DNA of 20,173 bases from Methanofastidiosum methylothiophilum (GTDB lineage Archaea; Methanobacteriota_B; Thermococci; Methanofastidiosales; Methanofastidiosaceae), in the NCBI GenBank assembly GCA_001587635.1, contig LNJE01000021.1, positions 1 through 20,173 on the forward strand, read 5' to 3'. The notes beneath the pieces were generated by a model. The model was not told where the DNA came from, searched no databases, and was given only the letters and a program-made list of their open reading frames with translations. A program made the position numbers and the translations under genes. Positions 1-6,622 of the stretch are shown piece after piece; position 1 is the stretch's first letter; every line of letters starts with the position of its first letter.

Positions 1-142
1 AAACACCGATGTATGCCCAAGCCCTTAATATATCAATACTGCCAGAAGCAATCAGATATATTGTCCCCATTGCAACTATCCAGCGAAAAGGTGATGTAAG
101 TGCAATAATACCTGCCCTAGTAAGTTTTGTTTTTTCAACCAT
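1..142 (-). CDS. N-terminal fragment of a membrane methyltransferase-like protein (isoprenylcysteine methyltransferase-like), partial
   Basis: The minus strand has an open frame from an ATG at 142-140 that runs off the left edge, giving 47 residues. It begins MVEKTKLTRAG and continues into a hydrophobic stretch with a short SIDILRAWAYIGV segment. A basic start, a KLTRAG motif, a first membrane helix and a (D/W)xLRAW motif are typical of the N-terminus of small integral-membrane methyltransferases of the isoprenylcysteine carboxyl methyltransferase / NnrU-like group. The catalytic C-terminal part is outside the window, so the activity is inferred only from this N-terminus. A TATA-like box sits about 25-35 bases upstream. 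The overlapping plus-strand frame over 9-200 is treated as a shadow. Confidence 0.55.
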   Translation of the reverse strand, partial: MVEKTKLTRAGIIALTSPFRWIVAMGTIYLIASGSIDILRAWAYIGV

Positions 143-559
143 ATATACCTTGATTTCTTGTTTATCTTATATAATAATTACCGAAGTTTATTTTTACTAG
201 CATATCCTTAGTGCCTGAGTATTTCCAATACTTTTATCTGCGTTGTTTTTTTAAAAGAAATTGATTATTGTGGGATACAAATCCACTACAAGTGTCATTT
301 TTAGCCCATGCATTATGAATTTTTATTGTATATAAAACACTCATTTTTAATCAACTGGCAAAAAAGGATCTATCCTTGAATTCTTATTGAATTTGATTTC
401 TTGGGGAGATCCAAAAGAGATTATCTATTATATGACTTTACCAATATCGCCCTCCGAAAGATTTATCATTTCATAGCATACTAACAGATAAATCCCCAAA
501 AAATAATTACAATTGTAAAGATTTTAAAATAAAAGATATTAACATAAACAAGTGATATA
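143..559. other. Intergenic region of 417 bases, no gene recognised
   Basis: Both strands were read. Only short open frames are present, for example 36 residues from a minus-strand ATG at 344, and none resembles a known protein. The region should hold the divergent promoters of the methyltransferase-like gene (minus) and the ABC exporter (plus). AT-rich runs around 520-540 could be the exporter's TATA element, and GTGAT just before the ATG at 560 matches part of an archaeal Shine-Dalgarno sequence. No tRNA, repeat array or clear hairpin terminator is visible. Confidence 0.5.
165..178 (-). promoter_or_regulatory. Putative archaeal TATA box for the partial methyltransferase-like gene
   Basis: Read on the minus strand the bases are an AT-only stretch containing TTATTATATAAG, centred about 30 bases upstream of the ATG at 142. 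This fits an archaeal box A with a transcription start close to the start codon. It is based on position and composition only. Confidence 0.35.
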
Positions 560-1468
560 ATGGCCGTAGTCCTTGAAGCCAAAAATTTAGAAAAACGGTT
601 CAAAGATTTTGTTGCAGTCAATAAAATCAATTTCAAAGTTAAAGAAGGAGAAGTTTTTGGATTTTTGGGGCCAAACGGAGCGGGTAAAACCACTACAATG
701 AAAATAATTCAATGTGTATCCCCAAAAACAAGTGGCGATCTTAAAGTATTTGGATTGGATGTGAATGAGCATCCTAGAGAAATAAAACAACATATGGGCG
801 TTGTTCCACAGATGGATAATTTAGATCCTGATTTTTCTGTAATAAAAAATCTAATTCAGTACTCAAGATATTTTGATATACCTATAGAAGAGGCAAAAAA
901 GAGAGCTAACGATCTAGTAGACTACGTCCAGCTCAATGACAAAAAAGAAAGTCCAATTGATAAATTATCTGGAGGAATGAAGAGGAGACTCGTCTTAGCT
1001 AGGGCGATGATTAACAATCCTAAATTATTAATATTAGATGAACCAACTACTGGTCTTGATCCGCAGGCAAGACATCTAATTTGGGAGAAGTTAAAGGATC
1101 TTTCCTCAAGAGGAATTACTGTAATCCTAACTACCCATTATATGGAAGAAGCTGCTAGGCTATGTGATAGAATAGTTATAATGGATAATGGGAAGATCCT
1201 AGTTGAAGGAACTCCTAAAAATCTGATCAAAAAACATGTAGGAGACCACATCATAGAAGCAGAAAATACAATTGAGATAAAAACATGCCTTGAAAAAAAT
1301 AATATAGAATATGAAATTGCAAATGAGAGTGTTGAGATATATAGTGAAAATGTACCTCATATAACTAATTTAATCCTAAAAAAATGTACTAATAGTAGTG
1401 TTACAGCAAGACCCGCTACTTTAGAGGATGTATTCTTAAAATTAACAGGAAGAAAACTAAGGGAATGA
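560..1468 (+). CDS. ABC transporter ATP-binding protein (drug/natural-product exporter type)
   Basis: This is the cytoplasmic ATPase subunit that would power the membrane subunit encoded one base downstream. The 302-residue protein shows the full set of ABC motifs: Walker A GPNGAGKT at residues 37-44, Q-loop Q84, signature LSGGM at 136-140, Walker B LLILDEP at 156-162 with D160 and E161, and switch histidine H193 in TTHYMEEA. The LSGGMKRR signature and a C-terminal extension of about 80 residues after the core are typical of the DrrA/NatA/NodI group paired with ABC-2 permeases. The start at 560 is preceded by GTGAT, a partial ribosome binding site. Substrate is unknown: antibiotic, lipid or polysaccharide export are all possible. 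Confidence 0.9.
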   Translation: MAVVLEAKNLEKRFKDFVAVNKINFKVKEGEVFGFLGPNGAGKTTTMKIIQCVSPKTSGDLKVFGLDVNEHPREIKQHMGVVPQMDNLDPDFSVIKNLIQYSRYFDIPIEEAKKRANDLVDYVQLNDKKESPIDKLSGGMKRRLVLARAMINNPKLLILDEPTTGLDPQARHLIWEKLKDLSSRGITVILTTHYMEEAARLCDRIVIMDNGKILVEGTPKNLIKKHVGDHIIEAENTIEIKTCLEKNNIEYEIANESVEIYSENVPHITNLILKKCTNSSVTARPATLEDVFLKLTGRKLRE

Positions 1469-1469
1469 C

Positions 1470-2237
1470 ATGTTCGGACTAACTTATAGATTTATAAAGC
1501 CATGGAGACGTAATATGGTCACGTTTATTAAAACTTGGAAACTTAATTTTATCCCTCCGTTTTTAGAACCTGTACTATATCTTTTGGCTTTAGGATTTGG
1601 ATTAGGAGGATTCATAGAAAGCGTTGATGGGATTCCCTATGCAAATTTTATTGCCCCAGCGCTAGTGTCAATATCAGTAATGAATGCATCTTTTTTTGAG
1701 TGTACCTATACTTCATTTGTTAGGATGTATTATTTAAAAACATTTGATGCAATGATTTCAACTCCAATTTCAATAGAGGAAGTTATAGCAGGAGAACTTT
1801 TTTGGGGTGCAACTAGAAGTACTATTTACGCTACAATAATGTTACCTGTTTTACTAATATTTGGAATAGTTAAAATGCCCTCTTCCCTATTGATTATACC
1901 TTTTGCATTTTTAGGAGGATTGCTATTTTCGTGCATTGCAATGTGTTTCACTGCATTAAGCCCCACAATAGACACATTGAACTACCCTAGCTTTCTCTTC
2001 ATTACTCCAATGTTTTTGTTTAGCGGAACATTCTTTCCCATGGATGTTTTGCCTTTAGTGGTTCAGTATACAGCTTTAGCAATATTGCCCTTGGCACATG
2101 TTGTAATAATAAATAGAGCATTAACTCTAGGAGTTTATAGCATTTCATTGTTAACAAGTCTAATATGGGTACTAGCTGCAACATTAATTTTTTTTGTAAT
2201 ATCCATAAAATTAATGAAAAAACGACTGATAATATAG
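1470..2237 (+). CDS. ABC-2 type transporter permease
   Basis: This is the membrane subunit of the exporter whose ATPase is encoded immediately upstream; the two genes are separated by one base, so they are almost certainly co-transcribed and translationally coupled. The 255-residue protein has an amphipathic N-terminus, about six hydrophobic segments, and the family-typical stretches MISTPISIEEV near residue 95 and FLFSGTFFPMDVLP near residue 185, which mark the ABC-2/NodJ/DrrB family. Length matches the family. Two subunits would form the pore with two ATPases. The gene ends four bases before the end of the convergent hydrolase gene, so little room is left for a separate terminator. Substrate cannot be predicted. 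Confidence 0.88.
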   Translation: MFGLTYRFIKPWRRNMVTFIKTWKLNFIPPFLEPVLYLLALGFGLGGFIESVDGIPYANFIAPALVSISVMNASFFECTYTSFVRMYYLKTFDAMISTPISIEEVIAGELFWGATRSTIYATIMLPVLLIFGIVKMPSSLLIIPFAFLGGLLFSCIAMCFTALSPTIDTLNYPSFLFITPMFLFSGTFFPMDVLPLVVQYTALAILPLAHVVIINRALTLGVYSISLLTSLIWVLAATLIFFVISIKLMKKRLII

Positions 2238-2241
2238 TTAA

Positions 2242-2802
2242 TTATTCTGTATTTTTATAAATGAGCGGAACATATTTTACTATAATGTTCATTCTTATAT
2301 CCTCTTCATATTGATCTGGAAAACAAAAATTTGGTGCAACTTCATATTTATACCCTTGTTTCAATAGTCCATAATCAATTAATTCGCAACAAACAACATT
2401 TTTATCAAGATCTATTCTAAAATATTTTCTCAAGTCTTTCTTAATCAATCTTTTAAGAAGAAACAGACTACCCGTTCTTATGAATTGTAAATAGCTATAT
2501 CCAATGCCCAAATACGCCATACAATCTTTAACTAGCTTATCTTTATCGATATAGTTTGGAGGCCTTATAATCATTAGCTCATCTGTATCCAAATAGTCCT
2601 GGATATTTCTTATTTGTACNCCGCCGACAGTAGATTCAATGCTTTGTCCACNCCCNATATACAATCTACAATGNGGCCANCTAGCATTAGGTACAGCCTT
2701 ACAAATAACTGATTCTANAAGATTTTTCCTATTTTTACTGAGTATTATGTCTCCTTTTTGTAATAAGGAAACAAAAANTTCNTTTGAATAGATTACTTCC
2801 AT
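2242..2802 (-). CDS. Permuted papain-like (NlpC/P60-type, YiiX-like) hydrolase
   Basis: The protein looks like a circularly permuted papain-fold enzyme, a family with predicted amidase or thioesterase activity on peptides or lipids. Visible features (numbered from an upstream TTG at 2823) are KGDIILSKN near residue 23, a histidine followed by CRLY at H51 (the usual H-V-A-L-Y site), GQSIEST shortly after, a GYSY segment near 107, and CCELIDYGL with candidate nucleophile C145 or C146, followed by a PDQY motif like the PDDL of relatives. I place the start at the ATG at 2802 because the upstream in-frame start is TTG and a TATA-like box at 2831-2840 would start transcription near 2810. Eight ambiguous bases fall on third (5) or first (3) codon positions. 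No signal peptide is seen, so it is probably cytoplasmic. It is divergent from the exported rhodanese gene. Confidence 0.65.
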   Translation of the reverse strand: MEVIYSXEXFVSLLQKGDIILSKNRKNLXESVICKAVPNAXWXHCRLYXGXGQSIESTVGXVQIRNIQDYLDTDELMIIRPPNYIDKDKLVKDCMAYLGIGYSYLQFIRTGSLFLLKRLIKKDLRKYFRIDLDKNVVCCELIDYGLLKQGYKYEVAPNFCFPDQYEEDIRMNIIVKYVPLIYKNTE

Positions 2803-2830
2803 TATTTCATTAAGGTAAATCAATTTAAAN

Positions 2831-2882
2831 TATATAATATTTTTGATTATCCNAAATTAGCCACACAAGTTTTTTATATATG
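2831..2882. promoter_or_regulatory. Divergent promoter region with two TATA-like boxes
   Basis: TATATAATAT at 2831-2840 reads as a TATA-like element for the minus-strand hydrolase, and TTTTTATATATG around 2871-2882 lies about 30 bases before the plus-strand ATG at 2909. Both spacings suit archaeal promoters with very short leaders. Six ambiguous bases lie in the intergenic stretch 2830-2900, so exact elements are uncertain. Confidence 0.4.
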
Positions 2883-2908
2883 TATTNNATCNTATATTTN
2901 GGGATTTC

Positions 2909-3668
2909 ATGNAAAAAACATTAGGTTTAGTTTTTATNGCTTTANTGTTTNTATTTTGCTTAGGNACTGTATCTGGNCAAAAAAATGTTGCATTAGTTGC
3001 AAACACTATTGATTATAATTTAAACAGTAACATTATTTCAATACTTCAAAGTAGAGGAATGATGATAACATACTTTGGAAAAACTGATACTAACTATAAA
3101 TCNTATCCNTATATTNTTATTATAGGTNGGACCAAATGCTCCGGAACACACAGGCACATTAGCTTTTCAAATATTACCTTCAAGCGAAACAAATAATCTG
3201 AAGAATGTTATGGGATATGAGGTATTTTACGAAAAACGAGATCAATGGATTTCTAAACAGAAAGTTTTTGTTATTGCTGGAAGTGATAGGGATTATACCA
3301 GATCTGCTGTTCAAAATAATCTCGTTACATTGATAGATAGGATTGTAGAGAATACAGGGAGTCCGGCAGTTTCGTATAAATTAATTAATTCTTCTCAGTT
3401 AAAACAATTAATTTCTAGCGGTGAATCCCTTTTTATAATAGATGTAAGGAATCCTGATGAGTATAAAGCAGGGCACATCTATGGTGCAGTTAATATAACT
3501 GGAATTGAATTAGGTTCTGTACTCTCAAGTATACCAAGGGATAGAAAAATCATTGTATATTGTAGTACAAGTCAAGCGGCAATATCAAATGCACAATTTT
3601 TAGCAAACAAGGGATTTAATAATGTCTATGCATTAACAGATCCTTATTCAGTATATAAAAATAGTTAA
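2909..3668 (+). pseudogene. Exported S-layer-like domain + rhodanese protein, interrupted by an apparent +1 frameshift
   Basis: Two consecutive plus-strand frames (2909-3196, and one continuing to 3668) read as one protein when a single base is dropped at the ambiguous GGTNGG around 3127-3128. The joined frame gives IIIIGGPNAPEHTG, which makes far better protein sense than either frame alone. The product is about 252 residues. It has an N-terminal hydrophobic signal sequence, then an alternating beta/alpha domain (NVALVAN, IIIIGGP, KVFVIAGSDRDYT) like repeats of archaeal surface-layer or cell-wall-binding proteins. It ends in a rhodanese domain: SLFIIDVRNPDEYKAGHI, then active-site loop YCSTSQAA with the catalytic cysteine. 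The rhodanese half suggests sulfur transfer or thiol chemistry outside the cytoplasm. The break is probably an assembly artefact at a polymorphic site rather than a true pseudogene. Confidence 0.65.
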
Positions 3669-3689
3669 GTTCTTAGAGATTCAAATGCT

Positions 3690-3697
3690 TACAGTTT
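3690..3697 (+). terminator. Possible T-tract terminator
   Basis: A run of T (CAGTTTTTTGTGG) occurs about 25 bases after the end of the exported rhodanese gene. Archaeal terminators are often simple T-tracts. No hairpin is evident; this rests on position and composition. Confidence 0.3.
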
Positions 3698-3746
3698 TTT
3701 GTGGAATACATTAGGGCATTATTAATGACTTTGTTGTAATTAATTA

Positions 3747-3757
3747 AATAAAAAAAT
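3747..3757 (-). terminator. Possible T-tract terminator for the acyl-CoA ligase operon
   Basis: The minus strand reads ATATTTTTTTATTT shortly after the ligase stop codon at 3766. This suits archaeal T-tract termination. No stem-loop is seen. Confidence 0.35.
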
Positions 3758-3765
3758 ATATGTTT

Positions 3766-5559
3766 TTATGGATTGTCCGGTAAGCCTAAACTTGATGAGC
3801 AAGATATATCTATAGTTTGTTCCGGGAAAATATCTCCTTTTGGTATTTTATCCATTTCTAGATTTTTTCTTCTTTCTAATTCTTCTTTTTCTAGAATGCC
3901 GTAAGCAACTTTTCCGATTAACGTCAAGGGTAATTCTTTTCTAAATTCAATTTCTTCTGGACAGCTCCATTTTATTAAATGCTCATGACAGTATTTTATA
4001 AGTTCTTTTGCTAATTCTTTTGATTCTTTAGATGAGTCTTTTAAGGACACGAAAGCTTTCACGCTAGCCATCTTATGGGGATGTGGAACTCCAATTGCGC
4101 AGGAAAAAGCAACAGCAGGATGACTATCTAGGACATCTTCAATTTGAGAAGGATAAACATTCATTCCTGAGGAAACTATAATTCGTTTAAGTCTTTGCTT
4201 AAAATAGATAAATCCATCAAGATCCATAGATCCTAAATCTCCTGTATGCAACCATTTTAATCCATCAGGGTGAATTTTAATTGTTTTTTCTGTTTCCTGG
4301 GGATTGTCTAGGTATCCTATCATTAATGTCGGACCACTAATGCAAATCTCTCCATCCATTCCAGGAAGGGCCTCTTCAAAAGTGCCAAGTTTAACTATCT
4401 TAACCATCGTGTCGGATAGCGGTATCCCAACGCTTCCTTGGCGATAAGTATCTTGGGGCATGATTGCAATACCAGATACAGACTCAGTTAATCCATATCC
4501 TTCTCTCAAAACAATTTTTATTCCTGACTTTGCAACTGCATTTTCAAATTCTAGTTTAACTTCATGAGGAAGACGGTCGCCACCACAAAATGCACCTTTT
4601 ATACAACTGAAATCGATCTTTGAGATATTAGGATTTCTAGAAAGTGCTGCATAAAGAGTTGGAACGCCAGCTATATATCTAGGTCTTTTTGTTTTTATTA
4701 AATCAAGAACTGTATCTGCTGAAAATTTAGGAACTAATATGCACTTAGATCCATTAATAAAAAATGTATGCACACACACACCAAGCCCAAATCCATGGAA
4801 TATTGGAAGAATTGAAAGAATCGAATCCTCCTCTACTATTGGTCCTTGTGCGATAGCCTGCATGGATAGACAATTAAGATTATAATTTGAGAGCTCAATT
4901 CCTTTAGGAACTCCAGTAGTTCCACCACTATAAAGGATAACTGCAAGTTCATCAGAGCCTATTTCAGTATTTTCTGCTTGAGGGTAATCTGTTTTCATTA
5001 GGTCATTCCACCAATATATCTTTGAGCTAAAAGGAACTTTTTTTATTTTTCTTCCTGTTGTTAGTCTAAATCCAATCTTTTTTAAAGGGGGTAAATAATC
5101 CATAATTTTTGCAAGAATTAGTTTCTCAATTGAGGTATCATCCATAATATCTTTAAAATTATTATAAAAAGCATCAAGGGTAATGGCATATTTACTTTTA
5201 CTTAAATTAAGGTAGAATTTTAGTTCTTTAGGNGGGGAAAGCGGGTGTATCATACTTGTTACCCCTCCAATCTTATTTGCAGCGTAGAAACAAATAAGTG
5301 CTTGNGGACAATTTGGCATACAGATTGTTATTCTATCGCCCTTCCTAACACCAAGTGCATATAAGGCATTGGCGAATCGATTTATATCATTTAAAAACTC
5401 CCTATAAGTTGAAGTATAGTCTAAGAAATCGTATGCAATCCCATTTGGGTTTTTTACGTAGGCATCATAAACAACTTCGTAAATTGTTTTTTTAGGGTAA
5501 TCGATGAATTCTGGAGTATAGTTGTTATAGTATCTAAGCCATGGTTTTTTTTCGTACAT
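3766..5559 (-). CDS. AMP-forming long-chain-type acyl-CoA synthetase
   Basis: The enzyme activates a carboxylic acid with ATP to an acyl-adenylate and then to an acyl-CoA. In the 597-residue protein the P-loop YSGGTTGVPKG is at 210-220, GYGLTES at 354-360, TGDLG at 439-443, an RLKRIIVSSG hinge near 456-465, and the C-terminal catalytic lysine K550 in LIGKVAYG. I chose the ATG at 5557-5559 because a strong GGAGGAT ribosome binding site lies five bases upstream; an upstream in-frame methionine would add an unrelated tail. The start overlaps the end of the acyltransferase-like gene by 26 bases, which implies translational coupling. Two ambiguous bases (5233, 5305) are both at third codon positions. 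The chain length of the acid is unknown; fatty, aryl or branched acids are possible. Confidence 0.9.
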   Translation of the reverse strand: MYEKKPWLRYYNNYTPEFIDYPKKTIYEVVYDAYVKNPNGIAYDFLDYTSTYREFLNDINRFANALYALGVRKGDRITICMPNCXQALICFYAANKIGGVTSMIHPLSXPKELKFYLNLSKSKYAITLDAFYNNFKDIMDDTSIEKLILAKIMDYLPPLKKIGFRLTTGRKIKKVPFSSKIYWWNDLMKTDYPQAENTEIGSDELAVILYSGGTTGVPKGIELSNYNLNCLSMQAIAQGPIVEEDSILSILPIFHGFGLGVCVHTFFINGSKCILVPKFSADTVLDLIKTKRPRYIAGVPTLYAALSRNPNISKIDFSCIKGAFCGGDRLPHEVKLEFENAVAKSGIKIVLREGYGLTESVSGIAIMPQDTYRQGSVGIPLSDTMVKIVKLGTFEEALPGMDGEICISGPTLMIGYLDNPQETEKTIKIHPDGLKWLHTGDLGSMDLDGFIYFKQRLKRIIVSSGMNVYPSQIEDVLDSHPAVAFSCAIGVPHPHKMASVKAFVSLKDSSKESKELAKELIKYCHEHLIKWSCPEEIEFRKELPLTLIGKVAYGILEKEELERRKNLEMDKIPKGDIFPEQTIDISCSSSLGLPDNP

Positions 5560-6523
5560 TACTATCCTCCGTAGTATCCAAATAATCTTTAATATCCTCT
5601 TCAGAAGGAGGGTTTTCAAGAATTTCTGGATTTTGCATAAAGTTTTTAAATAATTCAATTGCCCTAACAAAATATATCCCTTCACTTATCCTATCGTCAA
5701 GAGTATATCCCAATCTAACTACGTCCTTTATAGTTAATTCTCCATTTTCATCAACTAGGGGAGCCTTATGGATTTTACCAAGAGCAATGAAGTTTGAAGT
5801 ATTACCATATTCAAATAGATGGTGAAAAACTGAATTAAGACCTAAACTACCGAGGTTTGTAACATAAACGCTGGCATACATAGGATCATCCTTAACGATA
5901 GATGCCGGTAAGATACCATAATAATCTAAGCCCCTCCAAACCCATATTATAAATCTAAGTATAATATCTGGGAATTTAATTAGTAAGTCAATCTCTTTTT
6001 CTTCATGTTTCTTCTCGTCGCCTCTACCGTAGTCAAGAGATTCCGCCATTCTCTTAATAACAACATCTAATGTATCCCTTGGATCAAAAGTAATTTTGAT
6101 ATTTGAATATTCTGATTCTTCATCTAATTTTTTTTTCACAATCATTGAAATTTGTATTTTATTTCTTTGGAATAGCCTTCTCCCCATTACAAACCTATTG
6201 AGTTGAGGTCTCATGGCTACAGTTCGAACTAATGAAGCAAGAAAGATATGAAAAAATTTAACTTTCTTTTCACTGAGCCCAGAGTTAACTTTATCCATAT
6301 ACTCTAAAGTTTTTCCAACTTCTAATTCAAAGTCAGCATAGATTGCAGATTCCGTTCGTGTTTTCATGACGAAAGGATAAACTCTTCGATAGTTAGAAAG
6401 TGTTCTAATCTGTTTACCATCACATCTATCGCCAAATGCCATAAGTATCCCCAAATGTTGATATATTATTAGACGTTTGACGTTTTTCTTTATAATGTTT
6501 TCCTTTTCAAGGTTCTTATTCAT
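5534..6523 (-). CDS. E2-fold (2-oxoacid dehydrogenase catalytic-domain) acyltransferase-like protein
   Basis: The 329-residue protein resembles the catalytic domain of dihydrolipoamide acyltransferases (CAT fold) but has no lipoyl or E1/E3-binding domain. It shows AFGDRCDGKQIR near residues 29-40, a VYVTNLGSLGLNS block near 219-231 matching the E2 SNLG segment, FIALGK near 246, and a C-terminal LDDRISEG at 275-282 where classical E2 has DHRxxDG. The catalytic histidine position is therefore aspartate and the following DG is EG. It is the first gene of a pair with the overlapping acyl-CoA ligase, so it may accept or bind acyl-CoA made by that enzyme. The start could be 6523 or the internal ATG of MAFGDRCDG, whose codon is preceded by GGGGAT and matches where relatives begin. 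The substrate is unknown. Confidence 0.65.
   Translation of the reverse strand: MNKNLEKENIIKKNVKRLIIYQHLGILMAFGDRCDGKQIRTLSNYRRVYPFVMKTRTESAIYADFELEVGKTLEYMDKVNSGLSEKKVKFFHIFLASLVRTVAMRPQLNRFVMGRRLFQRNKIQISMIVKKKLDEESEYSNIKITFDPRDTLDVVIKRMAESLDYGRGDEKKHEEKEIDLLIKFPDIILRFIIWVWRGLDYYGILPASIVKDDPMYASVYVTNLGSLGLNSVFHHLFEYGNTSNFIALGKIHKAPLVDENGELTIKDVVRLGYTLDDRISEGIYFVRAIELFKNFMQNPEILENPPSEEDIKDYLDTTEDSNVRKKTMA
5564..5570 (-). promoter_or_regulatory. Strong Shine-Dalgarno site of the acyl-CoA ligase
   Basis: The minus strand reads GGAGGATAGTA then ATG. The site lies inside the 3' end of the acyltransferase-like gene and decides the ligase start at 5559 in favour of a much longer in-frame alternative. 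Confidence 0.75.
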
Positions 6524-6570
6524 TTTCGAGAGATTTTCATTTTTCGAAGAGAACTCACCTAGTATATGAT

Positions 6571-6605
6571 AATATTAAGTGAGATCATTAATTTTTATAA
6601 ATCTC
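6571..6605 (-). promoter_or_regulatory. Putative promoter of the acyltransferase/ligase operon
   Basis: The minus strand has two TATA-like stretches here: ATTTATAAAAATTA near 6592-6605 and CTTAATATTA near 6571-6580. Either could start transcription in the region 6545-6570, upstream of the start at 6523. A GGTGAG a little downstream could be a Shine-Dalgarno for a nearby short leader frame. Confidence 0.3.
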
Positions 6606-6622
6606 GTTTAATCAGAAAAATA

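Noticed and set aside
9..200. A 63-residue plus-strand frame at the left edge
   Set aside because: The minus strand has a better protein start (ATG at 142) resembling a membrane methyltransferase N-terminus, and both cannot be real in the same stretch.
208..344. Small minus-strand frame of 36 residues in the left intergenic region
   Set aside because: Short, no ribosome site or family resemblance, and composition does not differ from intergenic sequence.
2909..2985. A lipoprotein signal (lipobox) at the N-terminus of the exported rhodanese protein
   Set aside because: A cysteine lies within the hydrophobic part, but the surrounding residues do not fit the usual lipobox and several codons are ambiguous.
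3766..5685. Longer N-terminus of the acyl-CoA ligase starting at 5685
   Set aside because: It would add 42 residues unlike the family and overlap the upstream gene much more, while the ATG at 5559 has a strong GGAGGAT site.
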